NCBI RefSeq assembly: GCF_008642275.1 | Contig: NZ_CP029189.1 | Location: 4,624,501 to 4,688,500 of the forward strand | Reading direction: 5' to 3' | Length of the DNA: 64,000 bases | DNA from: Streptomyces venezuelae | Lineage (GTDB): Bacteria; Actinomycetota; Actinomycetes; Streptomycetales; Streptomycetaceae | Shown here: positions 8,444-17,033 of the stretch, one piece after another | How positions within the stretch are numbered: position 1 is the stretch's first letter | Layout: every line of letters begins with the position of its first letter | Translations under genes and position numbers: made by a program | The notes under the pieces: generated by a model | The model's input: only the letters and a program-made list of their open reading frames with translations | Told to the model about the DNA's origin: nothing | Database searches by the model: none

Positions 8444-9211
8444 ATGCGCATGAAGGCACGAGCGACGATGGTCGCGCTGCTCCCCACCCTGCTGGTCGCG
8501 ACGGTGGGGTGCAGTACTACGAACACCCCAGCGACGGGCAAGGCCCCCGACCCCAAGGGCTCCGCGGGCAGCGTCTCCGCCGCGCCCGGAGCCCCCGCGC
8601 CGTCCGCCGCGGCGAAGGCACCGGCCGCGTCGAAGACCGGTGGCAGCAGGCTTGAGCGGTCCGCGCTGGCACAGGGCGACCTGCCCGGCTACCAGGTCTC
8701 CGCCCAGGGCAAGAACCCGGCCGCCCCGGACGGCCAGCCGCAGGCCGACAAGAAAGCCTGCCAGCCGCTGGCCGACGTCATGGGCGACAAGCCGGACCCG
8801 TCCGCGCGCGAGACCCTCAGCCGGGGGGTCGGCTCCCAGAAGCAGGTCGGGCTGGCCGTCTCCGCCTCCGTCAGCTCCTACTCCGAGAGCGACGCCAAGG
8901 CGCTGATCGCCCGGCTCAAGGCCGCCGTCGCGGCCTGCGGTACGGGCTTCTCGGCCACGGTCGAGAAGCAGACCGGCGCCTACCGCGAGGTGCGCCCCGC
9001 CGACTACCGCACGGGCGGCGACGAGAGCGTCAGCTGGACCATGACCGCCGCCGCCGAGGGCGTCTCGGCGCAGGTCCACCTGGTCGTCGTACGGGAGGGC
9101 GACACCGTCGTGCGGCTGATGGCCCTCGACGTGGTGTCGGCCCAGCAGAAGGCGCGGGTGCCGCAGGAAGTGGCCGACAAGCAGCTGGAGAAGGTCCGGC
9201 AGGCCGGCTGA
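8444..9211 (+). CDS. putative secreted lipoprotein
   Basis: A 255-aa protein with a short basic N-terminus, a hydrophobic stretch and a Cys within a lipobox-like TVGC near residue 22. An Ala/Pro/Lys-rich linker (about 25-65) follows. The folded domain (70-255) contains a conserved-looking Cys pair (KKACQPLADVM and VAACGTGF). A second in-frame ATG at 8450 is equally possible. It resembles the many Streptomyces sensor-like lipoproteins of unknown function. Frame bias supports it as real. Confidence 0.75.
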   Translation: MRMKARATMVALLPTLLVATVGCSTTNTPATGKAPDPKGSAGSVSAAPGAPAPSAAAKAPAASKTGGSRLERSALAQGDLPGYQVSAQGKNPAAPDGQPQADKKACQPLADVMGDKPDPSARETLSRGVGSQKQVGLAVSASVSSYSESDAKALIARLKAAVAACGTGFSATVEKQTGAYREVRPADYRTGGDESVSWTMTAAAEGVSAQVHLVVVREGDTVVRLMALDVVSAQQKARVPQEVADKQLEKVRQAG

Positions 9212-9246
9212 CCGGACGACGACCGGACGACCCGCCGGCCGCCGGA

Positions 9247-9447
9247 CTACCAGGCGGCCGAAGCGGACTTCTCGTTCGGCAGCAGGACCCACAGCGCTAT
9301 GTAGATCAGGAACTGCGGGCCGGGCAGCAGGCACGAGACGACAAAAATGGCGCGCATCGCGTTCGTCGAAATTCCGAAACGCCGCGCCAGTCCGGCGCAG
9401 ACCCCGCCGATCCAGCGGCCGTCACGGGGGCGGACCAGGGCGCTCAT
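9247..9447 (-). CDS. PspC-domain small membrane protein
   Basis: A 66-aa protein matching the PspC domain along its whole length. It has the N-terminal signature (RPRDGRWIGGVCAGLARRFG) and one hydrophobic segment (residues 31-57, AIFVVSCLLPGPQFLIYIAL). A GGAG ribosome site precedes the ATG. PspC proteins act in phage-shock/envelope-stress responses or as anti-regulators. No PspA or toast-rack neighbour is present, so its role here is open. Confidence 0.88.
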   Translation of the reverse strand: MSALVRPRDGRWIGGVCAGLARRFGISTNAMRAIFVVSCLLPGPQFLIYIALWVLLPNEKSASAAW

Positions 9448-9484
9448 GGGATTCTCCTTCGTCGGTATCGCTTTCTGCGATGAC

Positions 9485-10057
9485 TCAATACTCCCGCTGG
9501 ACCGCCGACAGAACGTCGGTCCAGGGGCCGAGCCCGACCCTGGAAATCTTCGGGGTGTCCCCCTGATAAACGGTGTGTGAGCGCCTCAGCCGGGCCCGCA
9601 GCGCCGGTACGACGGCCACGTGCGCGAGCACCACACCGGCCGTGTTCAGCAGCACCGAGTCCACGTCCACGACCTGCCCAGGAACCGCGGTCTGCAGCAT
9701 CTCGATGCATACCGAGACCAGAGCGCCCGCGGCGGCCGTCCGGGCCAGCGAGGACCACGCGGACAGGGCCGACGGCGCGAGCCGGCCACTGATCAGCGGC
9801 ACCAGCACCCCGAGCGGAGCCAGCAGCGCGAGCCCCTCGCCGATCTGCCGGGCGGCCTCCAGCGGCCCGAGGGCCAGATCCGCGGTGATCCCCTCCAGCG
9901 GGCTCAGATTGGCCGCCGCGGCCCAGGGCACGTCCAGCGGCCGCAGAGTCAGCCAGCCGACGACCGCGAAATGGGCGGCGAGCAGGACCCCGGCCAGGAG
10001 TCGGAGACGGAGGTGGATCGCGGTGGCGGCGCTTTCGCCGGCCTCATGACGCTGCAC
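9485..10057 (-). CDS. VanZ-family membrane protein
   Basis: A 190-aa protein with four hydrophobic segments and VanZ-like features: a TLRPLD motif after TM1 and an acidic SVCIEMLQ...DVDSVLLNTAG block, which is the conserved VanZ core. It starts with GTG at 10057. VanZ proteins confer low-level teicoplanin resistance in some bacteria, but most homologues have no known role. It precedes the PspC gene on the same strand (37-bp gap), so the two may be cotranscribed. Confidence 0.85.
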   Translation of the reverse strand: MQRHEAGESAATAIHLRLRLLAGVLLAAHFAVVGWLTLRPLDVPWAAAANLSPLEGITADLALGPLEAARQIGEGLALLAPLGVLVPLISGRLAPSALSAWSSLARTAAAGALVSVCIEMLQTAVPGQVVDVDSVLLNTAGVVLAHVAVVPALRARLRRSHTVYQGDTPKISRVGLGPWTDVLSAVQREY

Positions 10058-10152
10058 ACCTGCGAGGACGCATCACCCGGTAGCCCCGGTTCCGGCCGGG
10101 AGGGGGGTGTGGCGGGGAGCACCCGGCCGGGCCGGGCCGGCGTCCTGGCCGG

Positions 10153-10803
10153 TCAGCGCGTGGCGATGAGGACGATCAGCAGCAGCGCGCCGACCACGGC
10201 CGGCGCGATGATCTCGTAGGACCAGCGCACACGCACACTGCCCTGCGCGCCCGGCCGCGCGGCGTTCAGCTCGGCCAGCCCCTGCAGCTCGTCGACGATC
10301 TTGTCGGCGCTGGCCCGCATCGGTTCGGAGGCGGCGGCCGAGGTGCGGGCGCGCGAGGTGGCGCCCGAGCTGCCCGGGTCGCGGCGGTCGATCGCGTTGC
10401 GGCGCATCTGCTGCCGGTTGGCCTTCTTCCGCTCCCGCAGCGAGACGGGCACCGACCAGAGCTGGTACTTCGATCCCTCGGCCAGCACCTCGGCCGAGTA
10501 CCCGGCGCGCACCGCGTCCACGGCCGCCCAGGGCAGTTCGATGATCCGGAAGGGGTTCCGCACGCGCATCCGGTCCTCGTTGGCGAAGACGGCCGGGCGG
10601 ATCGTGAACGCGACGATCAGCGGTACGACGCACAGCGCCACCGCCAGTCCGATCCACGGGGTGTCGCCGGAGCCCCGTAGCACGGCGTCGCCGCAGAGCC
10701 AGGCCGTCAGCGCGAGCAGCAGGACCCCCGAGACGATACCCATGGAGGATCGGTAGACCCGGTCTGCGTACACCGGCTCGTCGCTCGGCTGCTGGCTGCT
10801 CAT
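10153..10803 (-). CDS. bacterial PH-domain membrane protein
   Basis: A 216-aa protein with two N-terminal hydrophobic segments (about 20-62), a PH-like beta-rich domain (about 65-130, RMRVRNPFRIIELPW), a charged linker, and a C-terminal transmembrane helix (195-215). This matches the Streptomyces family annotated as PH domain-containing protein. No catalytic residues are visible. It lies between the VanZ and sortase genes, all on the minus strand but with gaps of about 36-95 bp. Confidence 0.8.
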   Translation of the reverse strand: MSSQQPSDEPVYADRVYRSSMGIVSGVLLLALTAWLCGDAVLRGSGDTPWIGLAVALCVVPLIVAFTIRPAVFANEDRMRVRNPFRIIELPWAAVDAVRAGYSAEVLAEGSKYQLWSVPVSLRERKKANRQQMRRNAIDRRDPGSSGATSRARTSAAASEPMRASADKIVDELQGLAELNAARPGAQGSVRVRWSYEIIAPAVVGALLLIVLIATR

Positions 10804-10839
10804 GGGGTCGATTCTGCCCCACGGCGCCGCGTGGGTGGA

Positions 10840-11457
10840 TCAGCCGACGAGATCGGCGTACAGGATGATGTTGTCGGGCCGGTGGCCGTCGGTGAGTTCG
10901 CCGCCGCAGGTGATGACGCGCAGCTCGGGGCGGGTGGTGTCGCCGTACACCTTGGCGGTCGGGAACGCGTCCTTCCCGACCTGCTCCAGCTCCCGCACGC
11001 GGAAGACGGCGGTGGTGCCGTCCGCCCGGGAGACGGTGATCTCCTCGCCGGTGCGCACGCGCGAGACGTCCTTGAGTACGGCCGGGCCGCGTGCGGTGTC
11101 GAAGTGGCCGATCAGCACGGCGGGGCCGGTCTGGCCGGGCGTGACGCCCTTGGTGTACCAGCCGATCTTGTCGGCGTCGGCCACCGAGGGCACCTCGACG
11201 GTGCCGTCGGCTGCCAGTCCCAGCCCCAGCACCGGGGAGGCGTCCACCCCGGCCGAGGGGATCCGGACGCGCACCGGCGCGGACGCGGGCATCGCGGTGG
11301 CGGTCGGGGCGACGGCCGGTTCGGCGGACGCCGGGGTGATGTGCGGAGCCGGAACGGCCGGCGCCGGGTCCGCGGCGGGGGAGCCGCCGCAGCCGGTCAG
11401 GGCGGCGAGGGCGAGCGGGGCGAGCAGTGCGGTGGCGCGGAGGGCGGCGCGGGACAT
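10840..11457 (-). CDS. class E/F-like sortase with a lipobox
   Basis: A 205-aa extracytoplasmic transpeptidase. The catalytic triad is visible: His in IGHFDT, Cys in VITCGGEL, Arg in GHRPDNIILY. The N-terminus is unusual for a sortase: a basic start and hydrophobic stretch end in a lipobox (ALTGC, near residue 23), so it may be lipid-anchored rather than held by an N-terminal helix. A Pro/Ala-rich linker (25-60) follows. AGGAG precedes the ATG. It lies 83 bp downstream of a surface-protein gene on the same strand, its likely substrate. Confidence 0.88.
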   Translation of the reverse strand: MSRAALRATALLAPLALAALTGCGGSPAADPAPAVPAPHITPASAEPAVAPTATAMPASAPVRVRIPSAGVDASPVLGLGLAADGTVEVPSVADADKIGWYTKGVTPGQTGPAVLIGHFDTARGPAVLKDVSRVRTGEEITVSRADGTTAVFRVRELEQVGKDAFPTAKVYGDTTRPELRVITCGGELTDGHRPDNIILYADLVG

Positions 11458-11540
11458 GCGGGGGCTCCTGGAAACGGGGACCGGCGGGCCACCACGAGGG
11501 TGGCCCGCCTGGAGGTCGGGCGGTGCGGGGCGGCCGTGCG

Positions 11541-12800
11541 TCAGCCGTGGCTGCGGCGACGGCGCAGGACGGTCGCGCCGACCGCGGCGACGACCGCGAG
11601 CAGGCCCGCGCCGGCGGCGAGGGTGATGCTGTCGTCGGTGTCCTCGGAGGCGATCTCGGCGCCCGCGGCGACGGATCCCTGCGGGACGACGGTGGTCTGG
11701 CCCGTGGTCTGGGCGGAGACGTTCGTGCCGGTCACCGGCTTCGTGGCGGAGGGCTCGGGCTTCGGGGCCGGGGTCTCCTCGGTGACCCGGTAGTCGGGGG
11801 TGCAGCCCTTGGGGAGGGCGGGGAAGGTCTCGAAGCCGGAGGGCACGTTCGGGCCGCCCTGGGTCTTCCACTCGAAGACGGGCTTGGCGCCGCTGGGGTT
11901 GTTGATGCGGGCGAAGTAGGCGTCGGAGCCCTTGGGGTTGGTTCGGGTCAGGGTCTGGGACCAGGTCGAGCTCGGGTCGGCGCTGTGCATGACGACCTGG
12001 GGGCCCTTGGGGGAGGTGGTGAGGTCGGCCAGGATGCCTGCGCCGAGGTCCACCTTCTTGACGTCGGAGACGCACGAGGCGGGCTTGTCGTCGTGGACCG
12101 GGTACCCCGGGGTGCAGCCCTTGGGGAGGGCGGGGAAGGTCTCGAAGCCGGAGGGCACGTTCGGGCCGCCCTGGGTCTTCCACTCGAAGACGGGCTTGGC
12201 GCCGCTGGGGTTGTTGATGCGGGCGAAGTAGGCGTCGGAGCCCTTGGGGTTGGTTCGGGTCAGGGTCTGGGACCAGGTCGAGCTCGGGTCGGCGCTGTGC
12301 ATGACGACCTGGGGGCCCTTGGGGGAGATGGTGAGGTCGGCCAGGATGCCGGCGCCCAGGTCCACCTTCTTGACGTCGGAGACGCAGTCGGCCGGGCCCG
12401 TCGTTCCCTCCGGCAGCGGGAAGGACTGGGTCTTGCCGTCCTTGGTCGCGGTCAGGACGTGGCCCTTGCCGCTCGTGACCAGCTTCAGCTCCAGCCCGTT
12501 GGCCGAGATGGAGGGCCCGCCCGGGGTCAGCACACCGAGGGAGCGGGTCGGGAAGGTGTCCGGCTGCCCCGACCCGAGGGCCAGGATCTCCGCCTCCGGC
12601 CCGCCGGCGGTGTGCCGCACCACCGCGACGAACCCTGGTGCGATGTTGATCCGCGTTCCCGCTTCGTGGTCGCTGCCCGCGACGGACGCGGCCGGACCGG
12701 CCTTCGGGGCCGTGGCCGCGTAGGCGGTGCCCGCGACCGGGGCGAGGAGGGCACCGGCGAGGACGGCGGTGGCGACGGAGGCACGGAGGGCGGTACGCAT
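11541..12800 (-). CDS. surface-anchored repeat protein, probable sortase substrate
   Basis: A 419-aa protein with a signal peptide (1-28), a unique N-terminal domain (about 30-130) and two almost identical ~92-residue repeats, each starting CVSDVKKVDLGAG and ending FPALPKGCTP, with two Cys each. A Thr/Ser-rich stretch follows, then a hydrophobic helix and an RRRR tail. This C-terminus resembles a cell-wall sorting signal but has no LPXTG or LAXTG; a VVPQGSVAAGA motif precedes the helix. The sortase gene follows on the same strand. AAGGAG precedes the ATG at 12800. Function unknown; probably wall-exposed. Confidence 0.82.
   Translation of the reverse strand: MRTALRASVATAVLAGALLAPVAGTAYAATAPKAGPAASVAGSDHEAGTRINIAPGFVAVVRHTAGGPEAEILALGSGQPDTFPTRSLGVLTPGGPSISANGLELKLVTSGKGHVLTATKDGKTQSFPLPEGTTGPADCVSDVKKVDLGAGILADLTISPKGPQVVMHSADPSSTWSQTLTRTNPKGSDAYFARINNPSGAKPVFEWKTQGGPNVPSGFETFPALPKGCTPGYPVHDDKPASCVSDVKKVDLGAGILADLTTSPKGPQVVMHSADPSSTWSQTLTRTNPKGSDAYFARINNPSGAKPVFEWKTQGGPNVPSGFETFPALPKGCTPDYRVTEETPAPKPEPSATKPVTGTNVSAQTTGQTTVVPQGSVAAGAEIASEDTDDSITLAAGAGLLAVVAAVGATVLRRRRSHG
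11797..12386. repeat. 312-bp-period intragenic duplication
   Basis: Bases 11797-12074 and 12109-12386 are the same 278-bp sequence with three mismatches by eye. They are separated by a 34-bp linker and offset by 312 bp (104 codons, in frame). They encode the two domains of the surface protein. Synonymous positions are almost unchanged, so the duplication is recent or maintained by gene conversion. Confidence 0.92.
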
Positions 12801-13014
12801 AACGACTCCTTGAAGCTTGTGGCTCGGGAAGGTGGAGGAGAGTCGCATGCCGCGGTTTTCTCTTTCGGTGTGAGCCGGGTGAGTGTCTGGCGGGCTGCTG
12901 AGAACAAACTTACGGATCTTGTTCGCGCGGAAGATCCTGCTCCTGTCATGGACGTGTAACGGAGAGTGGAGGTGTCGATTCCATAGCGGAACCGGGGACG
13001 GGGGTGACAGGTCG

Positions 13015-13026
13015 CTACGCGCGTAG
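13015..13026. promoter_or_regulatory. CTACGCGCGTAG operator upstream of deoC
   Basis: The same 12-bp palindrome as at 6739 and 33777. It lies just upstream of the hexamer TATGCT (13028-13033), which ends 6 nt before the GTG at 13040, giving a leaderless promoter with the operator in its spacer. Confidence 0.8.
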
Positions 13027-13039
13027 ATATGCTCATCTG

Positions 13040-14008
13040 GTGACCATGCCCACCACCCTCACCGCATTCGCTGACGTGACGACGTCCGACAGCGCGCTGC
13101 GCCGCTTCCTGCACGGGCTGCCCGGCGTCGACGCTGTCGGCCTGGAGGCCCGCGCGGCCTCCCTCGGCACCCGTTCGATCAAAACGACGGCCAAGGCGTA
13201 CGCCATCGACCTGGCCATCTCGATGATCGACCTGACGACGCTGGAAGGCGCGGACACCCCGGGCAAGGTCCGGGCGCTCTCCGCCAAGGCCGTCAACCCC
13301 GATCCGACCGACCGTACGACCCCGATGACGGCCGCCGTCTGTGTCTACCCCGACATGGTGGCCACGGCGAAGGCGGCGCTGAACGGCGCCGACGTCAAGA
13401 TCGCCTCCGTCGCGACCGCCTTCCCGGCCGGCCGCGCCGCCCTGCCCGTCAAGCTCGCCGACACCCGTGACGCCGTCGCCGCCGGCGCCGACGAGATCGA
13501 CATGGTCATCGACCGTGGCGCCTTCCTCGCCGGCCGCTACCTGGAGACGTACGAGCTGATCAAGGCCGTCAAGGAGGCCTGCGTCCGCGAGGACGGCAGC
13601 GCCGCACGCCTGAAGGTCATCTTCGAGACCGGCGAACTGTCGACCTACGACAACATCCGCCGCGCCTCCTGGATCGGCATGCTCGCGGGCGCCGACTTCA
13701 TCAAGACGTCGACCGGCAAGGTCGGGGTCAACGCCACTCCGGCGAACACCCTGCTCATGCTCGAAGCCGTACGCGACTTCCGCGCGCAGACTGGAATCCA
13801 GATCGGCGTGAAGCCGGCCGGCGGCATCCGCACCACCAAGGACGCCATCAAGTTCCTGGTCCTGGTCAACGAGACCGCGGGCGAGGACTGGCTGAGCAAC
13901 ACCTGGTTCCGCTTCGGCGCCTCCAGCCTGCTCAACGACCTGCTGATGCAGCGCCAGAAGCTGAGCACCGGCCGTTACTCCGGTCCCGACTACGTGACGG
14001 TGGACTGA
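13040..14008 (+). CDS. deoC: deoxyribose-phosphate aldolase
   Basis: A 322-aa class I aldolase cleaving 2-deoxyribose-5-phosphate to acetaldehyde and glyceraldehyde-3-phosphate. The Schiff-base Lys is in FIKTSTGKVG (near residue 218) and the second active Lys in GVKPAGGIRT (near 255). It is longer than the E. coli enzyme (about 260 aa) and resembles the longer actinobacterial/eukaryotic form. GTG at 13040 is preferred because a -10 hexamer ends 6 nt before it; ATG at 13046 is the alternative. It is the first gene of an operon: the next ATG is 5 nt after its stop. Both dehydrogenase-family genes downstream fit disposal of acetaldehyde. Confidence 0.95.
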   Translation: MTMPTTLTAFADVTTSDSALRRFLHGLPGVDAVGLEARAASLGTRSIKTTAKAYAIDLAISMIDLTTLEGADTPGKVRALSAKAVNPDPTDRTTPMTAAVCVYPDMVATAKAALNGADVKIASVATAFPAGRAALPVKLADTRDAVAAGADEIDMVIDRGAFLAGRYLETYELIKAVKEACVREDGSAARLKVIFETGELSTYDNIRRASWIGMLAGADFIKTSTGKVGVNATPANTLLMLEAVRDFRAQTGIQIGVKPAGGIRTTKDAIKFLVLVNETAGEDWLSNTWFRFGASSLLNDLLMQRQKLSTGRYSGPDYVTVD

Positions 14009-14013
14009 TCACC

Positions 14014-15450
14014 ATGGCATCTGTATTCGAGTACGCACCGGCTCCCGAGTCCCGCTCGGTCGTCGACATCGCCCCCTCCTACGGGCTCTTCATCGACGGT
14101 GAGTTCACCGACGCCGCCGACGGCAAGGTCTTCAAGACCGTCTCGCCGAGCAGCGAGGAGGTCCTCGCCGAGGTCGCCCAGGCGGGCGCCGCCGACGTGG
14201 ACCGCGCCGTGAAGGCCGCCCGCAAGGCCTTCGCCTCCTGGTCCGCGCTGCCCGGCTCCGAGCGCGCCAAGTACCTCTTCCGCATCGCCCGGATCATCCA
14301 GGAGCGCAGCCGCGAGCTCGCCGTCCTGGAGACCCTGGACAACGGCAAGCCGATCAAGGAGACCCGCGACGCGGACCTCCCGCTGGTCGCCGCGCACTTC
14401 TTCTACTACGCGGGCTGGGCCGACAAGCTCGACCACGCGGGCTACGGCCCGAACCCGCGCCCGCTCGGCGTGGCCGGCCAGGTCATCCCGTGGAACTTCC
14501 CGCTGCTGATGCTGGCCTGGAAGATCGCCCCGGCGCTCGCCACCGGCAACACCGTCGTGCTGAAGCCCGCCGAGACGACCCCGCTCTCCGCGCTGTTCTT
14601 CGCGGACATCTGCCGCCAGGCGGGCCTGCCCAAGGGCGTCGTCAACATCCTCACCGGCTACGGCGACGCGGGCGCGGCCCTCGTCGAGCACCCGGACGTC
14701 AACAAGGTCGCCTTCACCGGCTCGACCGCCGTGGGCAAGAAGATCGCCCGCCACGTCGCCGGCACCGACAAGAAGGTCACCCTGGAGCTGGGCGGCAAGG
14801 GCGCCAACATCGTCTTCGACGACGCCCCGATCGACCAGGCCGTCGAGGGCATCGTCAACGGCATCTTCTTCAACCAGGGCCAGGTCTGCTGCGCGGGCTC
14901 CCGCCTGCTGGTCCAGGAGTCGATCCACGACGAGCTGCTGGACTCCCTCAAGCGCCGCCTGTCCACGCTGCGCCTGGGCGACCCGCTCGACAAGAACACC
15001 GACATCGGCGCGATCAACTCCGCCGAGCAGCTCGCCCGGATCACCGCGCTCGCGGAGACCGGTGAGGCCGAGGGTGCCGAGCGCTGGTCCCCGGCGTGCG
15101 AGCTGCCGTCCTCCGGCTACTGGTTCGCCCCGACGCTCTTCACGAACGTCACCCAGGCGCACACCGTCGCCCGCGACGAGATCTTCGGCCCGGTGCTGTC
15201 CGTGCTGACCTTCCGTACGCCCGACGAGGCCGTCGCCAAGGCCAACAACAGCCAGTACGGCCTGTCCGCCGGCATCTGGACGGAGAAGGGCTCGCGCATC
15301 CTCGCGGTCGCGAACCAGCTCCGCGCGGGCGTCGTCTGGGCCAACACGTTCAACAAGTTCGACCCGACCTCGCCCTTCGGCGGCTACAAGGAGTCGGGCT
15401 TCGGCCGCGAGGGCGGCCGCCACGGCCTGGAGGGCTACCTCGATGTCTGA
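14014..15450 (+). CDS. aldehyde dehydrogenase (ALDH16-like catalytic half)
   Basis: A 478-aa NAD(P)-dependent aldehyde dehydrogenase. It has the N-terminal cofactor-binding motif (GNTVVLKPAE), the general base Glu in VTLELGGKGANIV (near residue 257) and the catalytic Cys in GQVCCAGSR (near 291). Placed directly after deoC, its likely substrate is acetaldehyde, giving acetate. Its last 8 bases overlap the start of a second, Cys-less dehydrogenase-like gene. Active domain plus truncated pseudo-domain is the architecture of ALDH16 proteins, here as two genes. Confidence 0.92.
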   Translation: MASVFEYAPAPESRSVVDIAPSYGLFIDGEFTDAADGKVFKTVSPSSEEVLAEVAQAGAADVDRAVKAARKAFASWSALPGSERAKYLFRIARIIQERSRELAVLETLDNGKPIKETRDADLPLVAAHFFYYAGWADKLDHAGYGPNPRPLGVAGQVIPWNFPLLMLAWKIAPALATGNTVVLKPAETTPLSALFFADICRQAGLPKGVVNILTGYGDAGAALVEHPDVNKVAFTGSTAVGKKIARHVAGTDKKVTLELGGKGANIVFDDAPIDQAVEGIVNGIFFNQGQVCCAGSRLLVQESIHDELLDSLKRRLSTLRLGDPLDKNTDIGAINSAEQLARITALAETGEAEGAERWSPACELPSSGYWFAPTLFTNVTQAHTVARDEIFGPVLSVLTFRTPDEAVAKANNSQYGLSAGIWTEKGSRILAVANQLRAGVVWANTFNKFDPTSPFGGYKESGFGREGGRHGLEGYLDV

Positions 15451-16342
15451 GTCTTCTGCGACCCGCCTGAACGTCTTCAAGACCTACAAGCTGTACGTCG
15501 GGGGCAAGTTCCCCCGCTCCGAGAGCGGCCGGGTGTACGAGGTGTCCGACTCCAAGGGCAAGTGGCTGGCCAACGCTCCGCTGTCCTCCCGCAAGGACGC
15601 CCGTGACGCGGTCGTCGCGGCCCGCAAGGCCTTCGGCGGCTGGTCCGGCGCGACCGCCTACAACCGCGGACAGATCCTCTACCGCATCGCCGAGATGCTG
15701 GAGGGCCGCCGCGACCAGTTCGTCCGCGAGGTCGGCGAGGCCGAGGGCCTGTCCAAGTCGAAGGCCGGCGCGGTCGTCGACGCGGCCATCGACCGCTGGG
15801 TCTGGTACGCGGGCTGGACCGACAAGATCGGCCAGATCGTGGGCGGGGCCAACCCGGTCGCGGGCCCGTTCTTCAACCTCTCCACCCCGGAGCCGACCGG
15901 TGTCGTCACGGTCGTCGCCCCGCAGGAGTCGTCCTTCCTGGGCCTGGTCTCGGTGATCGCCCCGGTGATCGCGACGGGCAACACCGCCGTCGTCATCGCC
16001 AGCGAGAAGTCCCCGCTGCCGGCCCTCTCCCTGGGCGAGGTGCTCGCGACCTCCGACCTGCCCGGCGGCGTGGTCAACATCCTGTCCGGCAAGGCCGGCG
16101 AGATGGGCCCGCACCTGGCGTCCCACCAGGACGTCAACGCGATCGACCTGGCGGGCGCCGATCCGGCGCTGGCCAAGGAGCTGGAGATCGCCGCGGCCGA
16201 CAACCTCAAGCGCGTCCTGCGTCCACAGCCTGTGGACGACTGGAGCGCCGACCCGGGCACGTCGCGCATGACGGCGTTCCTGGAGACCAAGACCGTCTGG
16301 CACCCCACCGGGTCGCTGGGCGCGGGCGGCTCGTCCTACTAG
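15443..16342 (+). CDS. aldehyde-dehydrogenase-like pseudoenzyme (no catalytic Cys)
   Basis: A 299-aa protein with the ALDH fold only as far as the cofactor domain. The N-terminal segment, the GNTAVVIASEKSPLPA cofactor motif and LPGGVVNILSG are present, but the sequence ends before the catalytic region and contains no Cys at all. Normal ALDHs have 450-500 residues. It overlaps the active ALDH gene by 8 nt, so translation is probably coupled and a complex likely. The pair matches the second, inactive domain of ALDH16 (two domains in one chain in human and some bacteria). Clean frame and codon use argue against a decayed pseudogene. A terminator follows. Confidence 0.88.
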   Translation: MSESSATRLNVFKTYKLYVGGKFPRSESGRVYEVSDSKGKWLANAPLSSRKDARDAVVAARKAFGGWSGATAYNRGQILYRIAEMLEGRRDQFVREVGEAEGLSKSKAGAVVDAAIDRWVWYAGWTDKIGQIVGGANPVAGPFFNLSTPEPTGVVTVVAPQESSFLGLVSVIAPVIATGNTAVVIASEKSPLPALSLGEVLATSDLPGGVVNILSGKAGEMGPHLASHQDVNAIDLAGADPALAKELEIAAADNLKRVLRPQPVDDWSADPGTSRMTAFLETKTVWHPTGSLGAGGSSY

Positions 16343-16377
16343 TCCCCCGGGACAGGACAGGCCCCGTACGAGACCGG

Positions 16378-16417
16378 CCCCGGCAGCGTCCCCCGCGCTG
16401 CCGGGGTCTCGCTTTTT
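16378..16417 (+). terminator. rho-independent terminator of the deoC operon
   Basis: Perfect 11-bp stem (16378-16388 with 16396-16406) followed by TCTCGCTTTTT, closing the deoC-ALDH-ALDH operon. Confidence 0.9.
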
Positions 16418-16565
16418 CGGCTCGGTTCGCCTCCGGCGGCGCTCGTGTCGGCTCCAGGCGGACGTACGTCCTCGAAACCGCTCGTGCCTCGCGGTTCCTC
16501 CGGGCGCTCGCCCGCCTTCGCCGCCGCGCCGCCTTCGGCTCATTCGCCGGGGGCGCGGCGCGGGG

Positions 16566-16913
16566 TCAGCGGGGGGTCAGGGGGCCCAGAAGGGACGAGG
16601 CCGCCGCCGTCGGCAGCTCGCCGACCGAGGGCCCCTGGGTCAGGATGCCGGTGACCATGCCGGTGCCGACGGACGGGAAATCGGCGACCTTGGTGGCGAC
16701 GCCGTTGTCCAGCGGGTCCACGCCGGTGTGGGCGAGCGGGTTCACCTTGAGGTTCGCGATCGGGTCGGTGACTCCGGCCACGGCTGCCGGGAGGTCGAGC
16801 TCGCCGGCCTGCGCACCGCCCGCGGCCATCGCCAGGGCCGCACCGGCCATCGAGACCGTCAGGCCGGCGCTGCGGAGCCGGTTCGGAAGGGAAGGGGCTG
16901 CGTGACGTGCCAT
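16566..16913 (-). CDS. small secreted protein
   Basis: A 115-aa protein with a signal peptide (1-36, cleavage after AQA). The mature part is rich in Asp, Pro, Gly and Val, without Cys, with short repeated PLxxGV-like turns. No known domain. It is divergent from the uridine-kinase-like gene (120-bp gap). Bases 16343-16565 before it hold only the deoC terminator. Confidence 0.7.
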   Translation of the reverse strand: MARHAAPSLPNRLRSAGLTVSMAGAALAMAAGGAQAGELDLPAAVAGVTDPIANLKVNPLAHTGVDPLDNGVATKVADFPSVGTGMVTGILTQGPSVGELPTAAASSLLGPLTPR

Positions 16914-17033
16914 GGGGATCCCGCCTGAGGTCGTGGTCGCGTGCGCACGCAGCGTAGTCGAGGTGTGTTCCTGGACACCAACCGGTCACCGGGAGGATCC
17001 CCTACCCGGGGGAATGGTTCAGACTGGTGTCCC

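Noticed and set aside
15443..16342. Second aldehyde dehydrogenase gene as a decayed pseudogene
   Set aside because: The frame, codon bias, start overlap and following terminator are intact, and the length equals the inactive domain of ALDH16; a functional pseudoenzyme is more likely.
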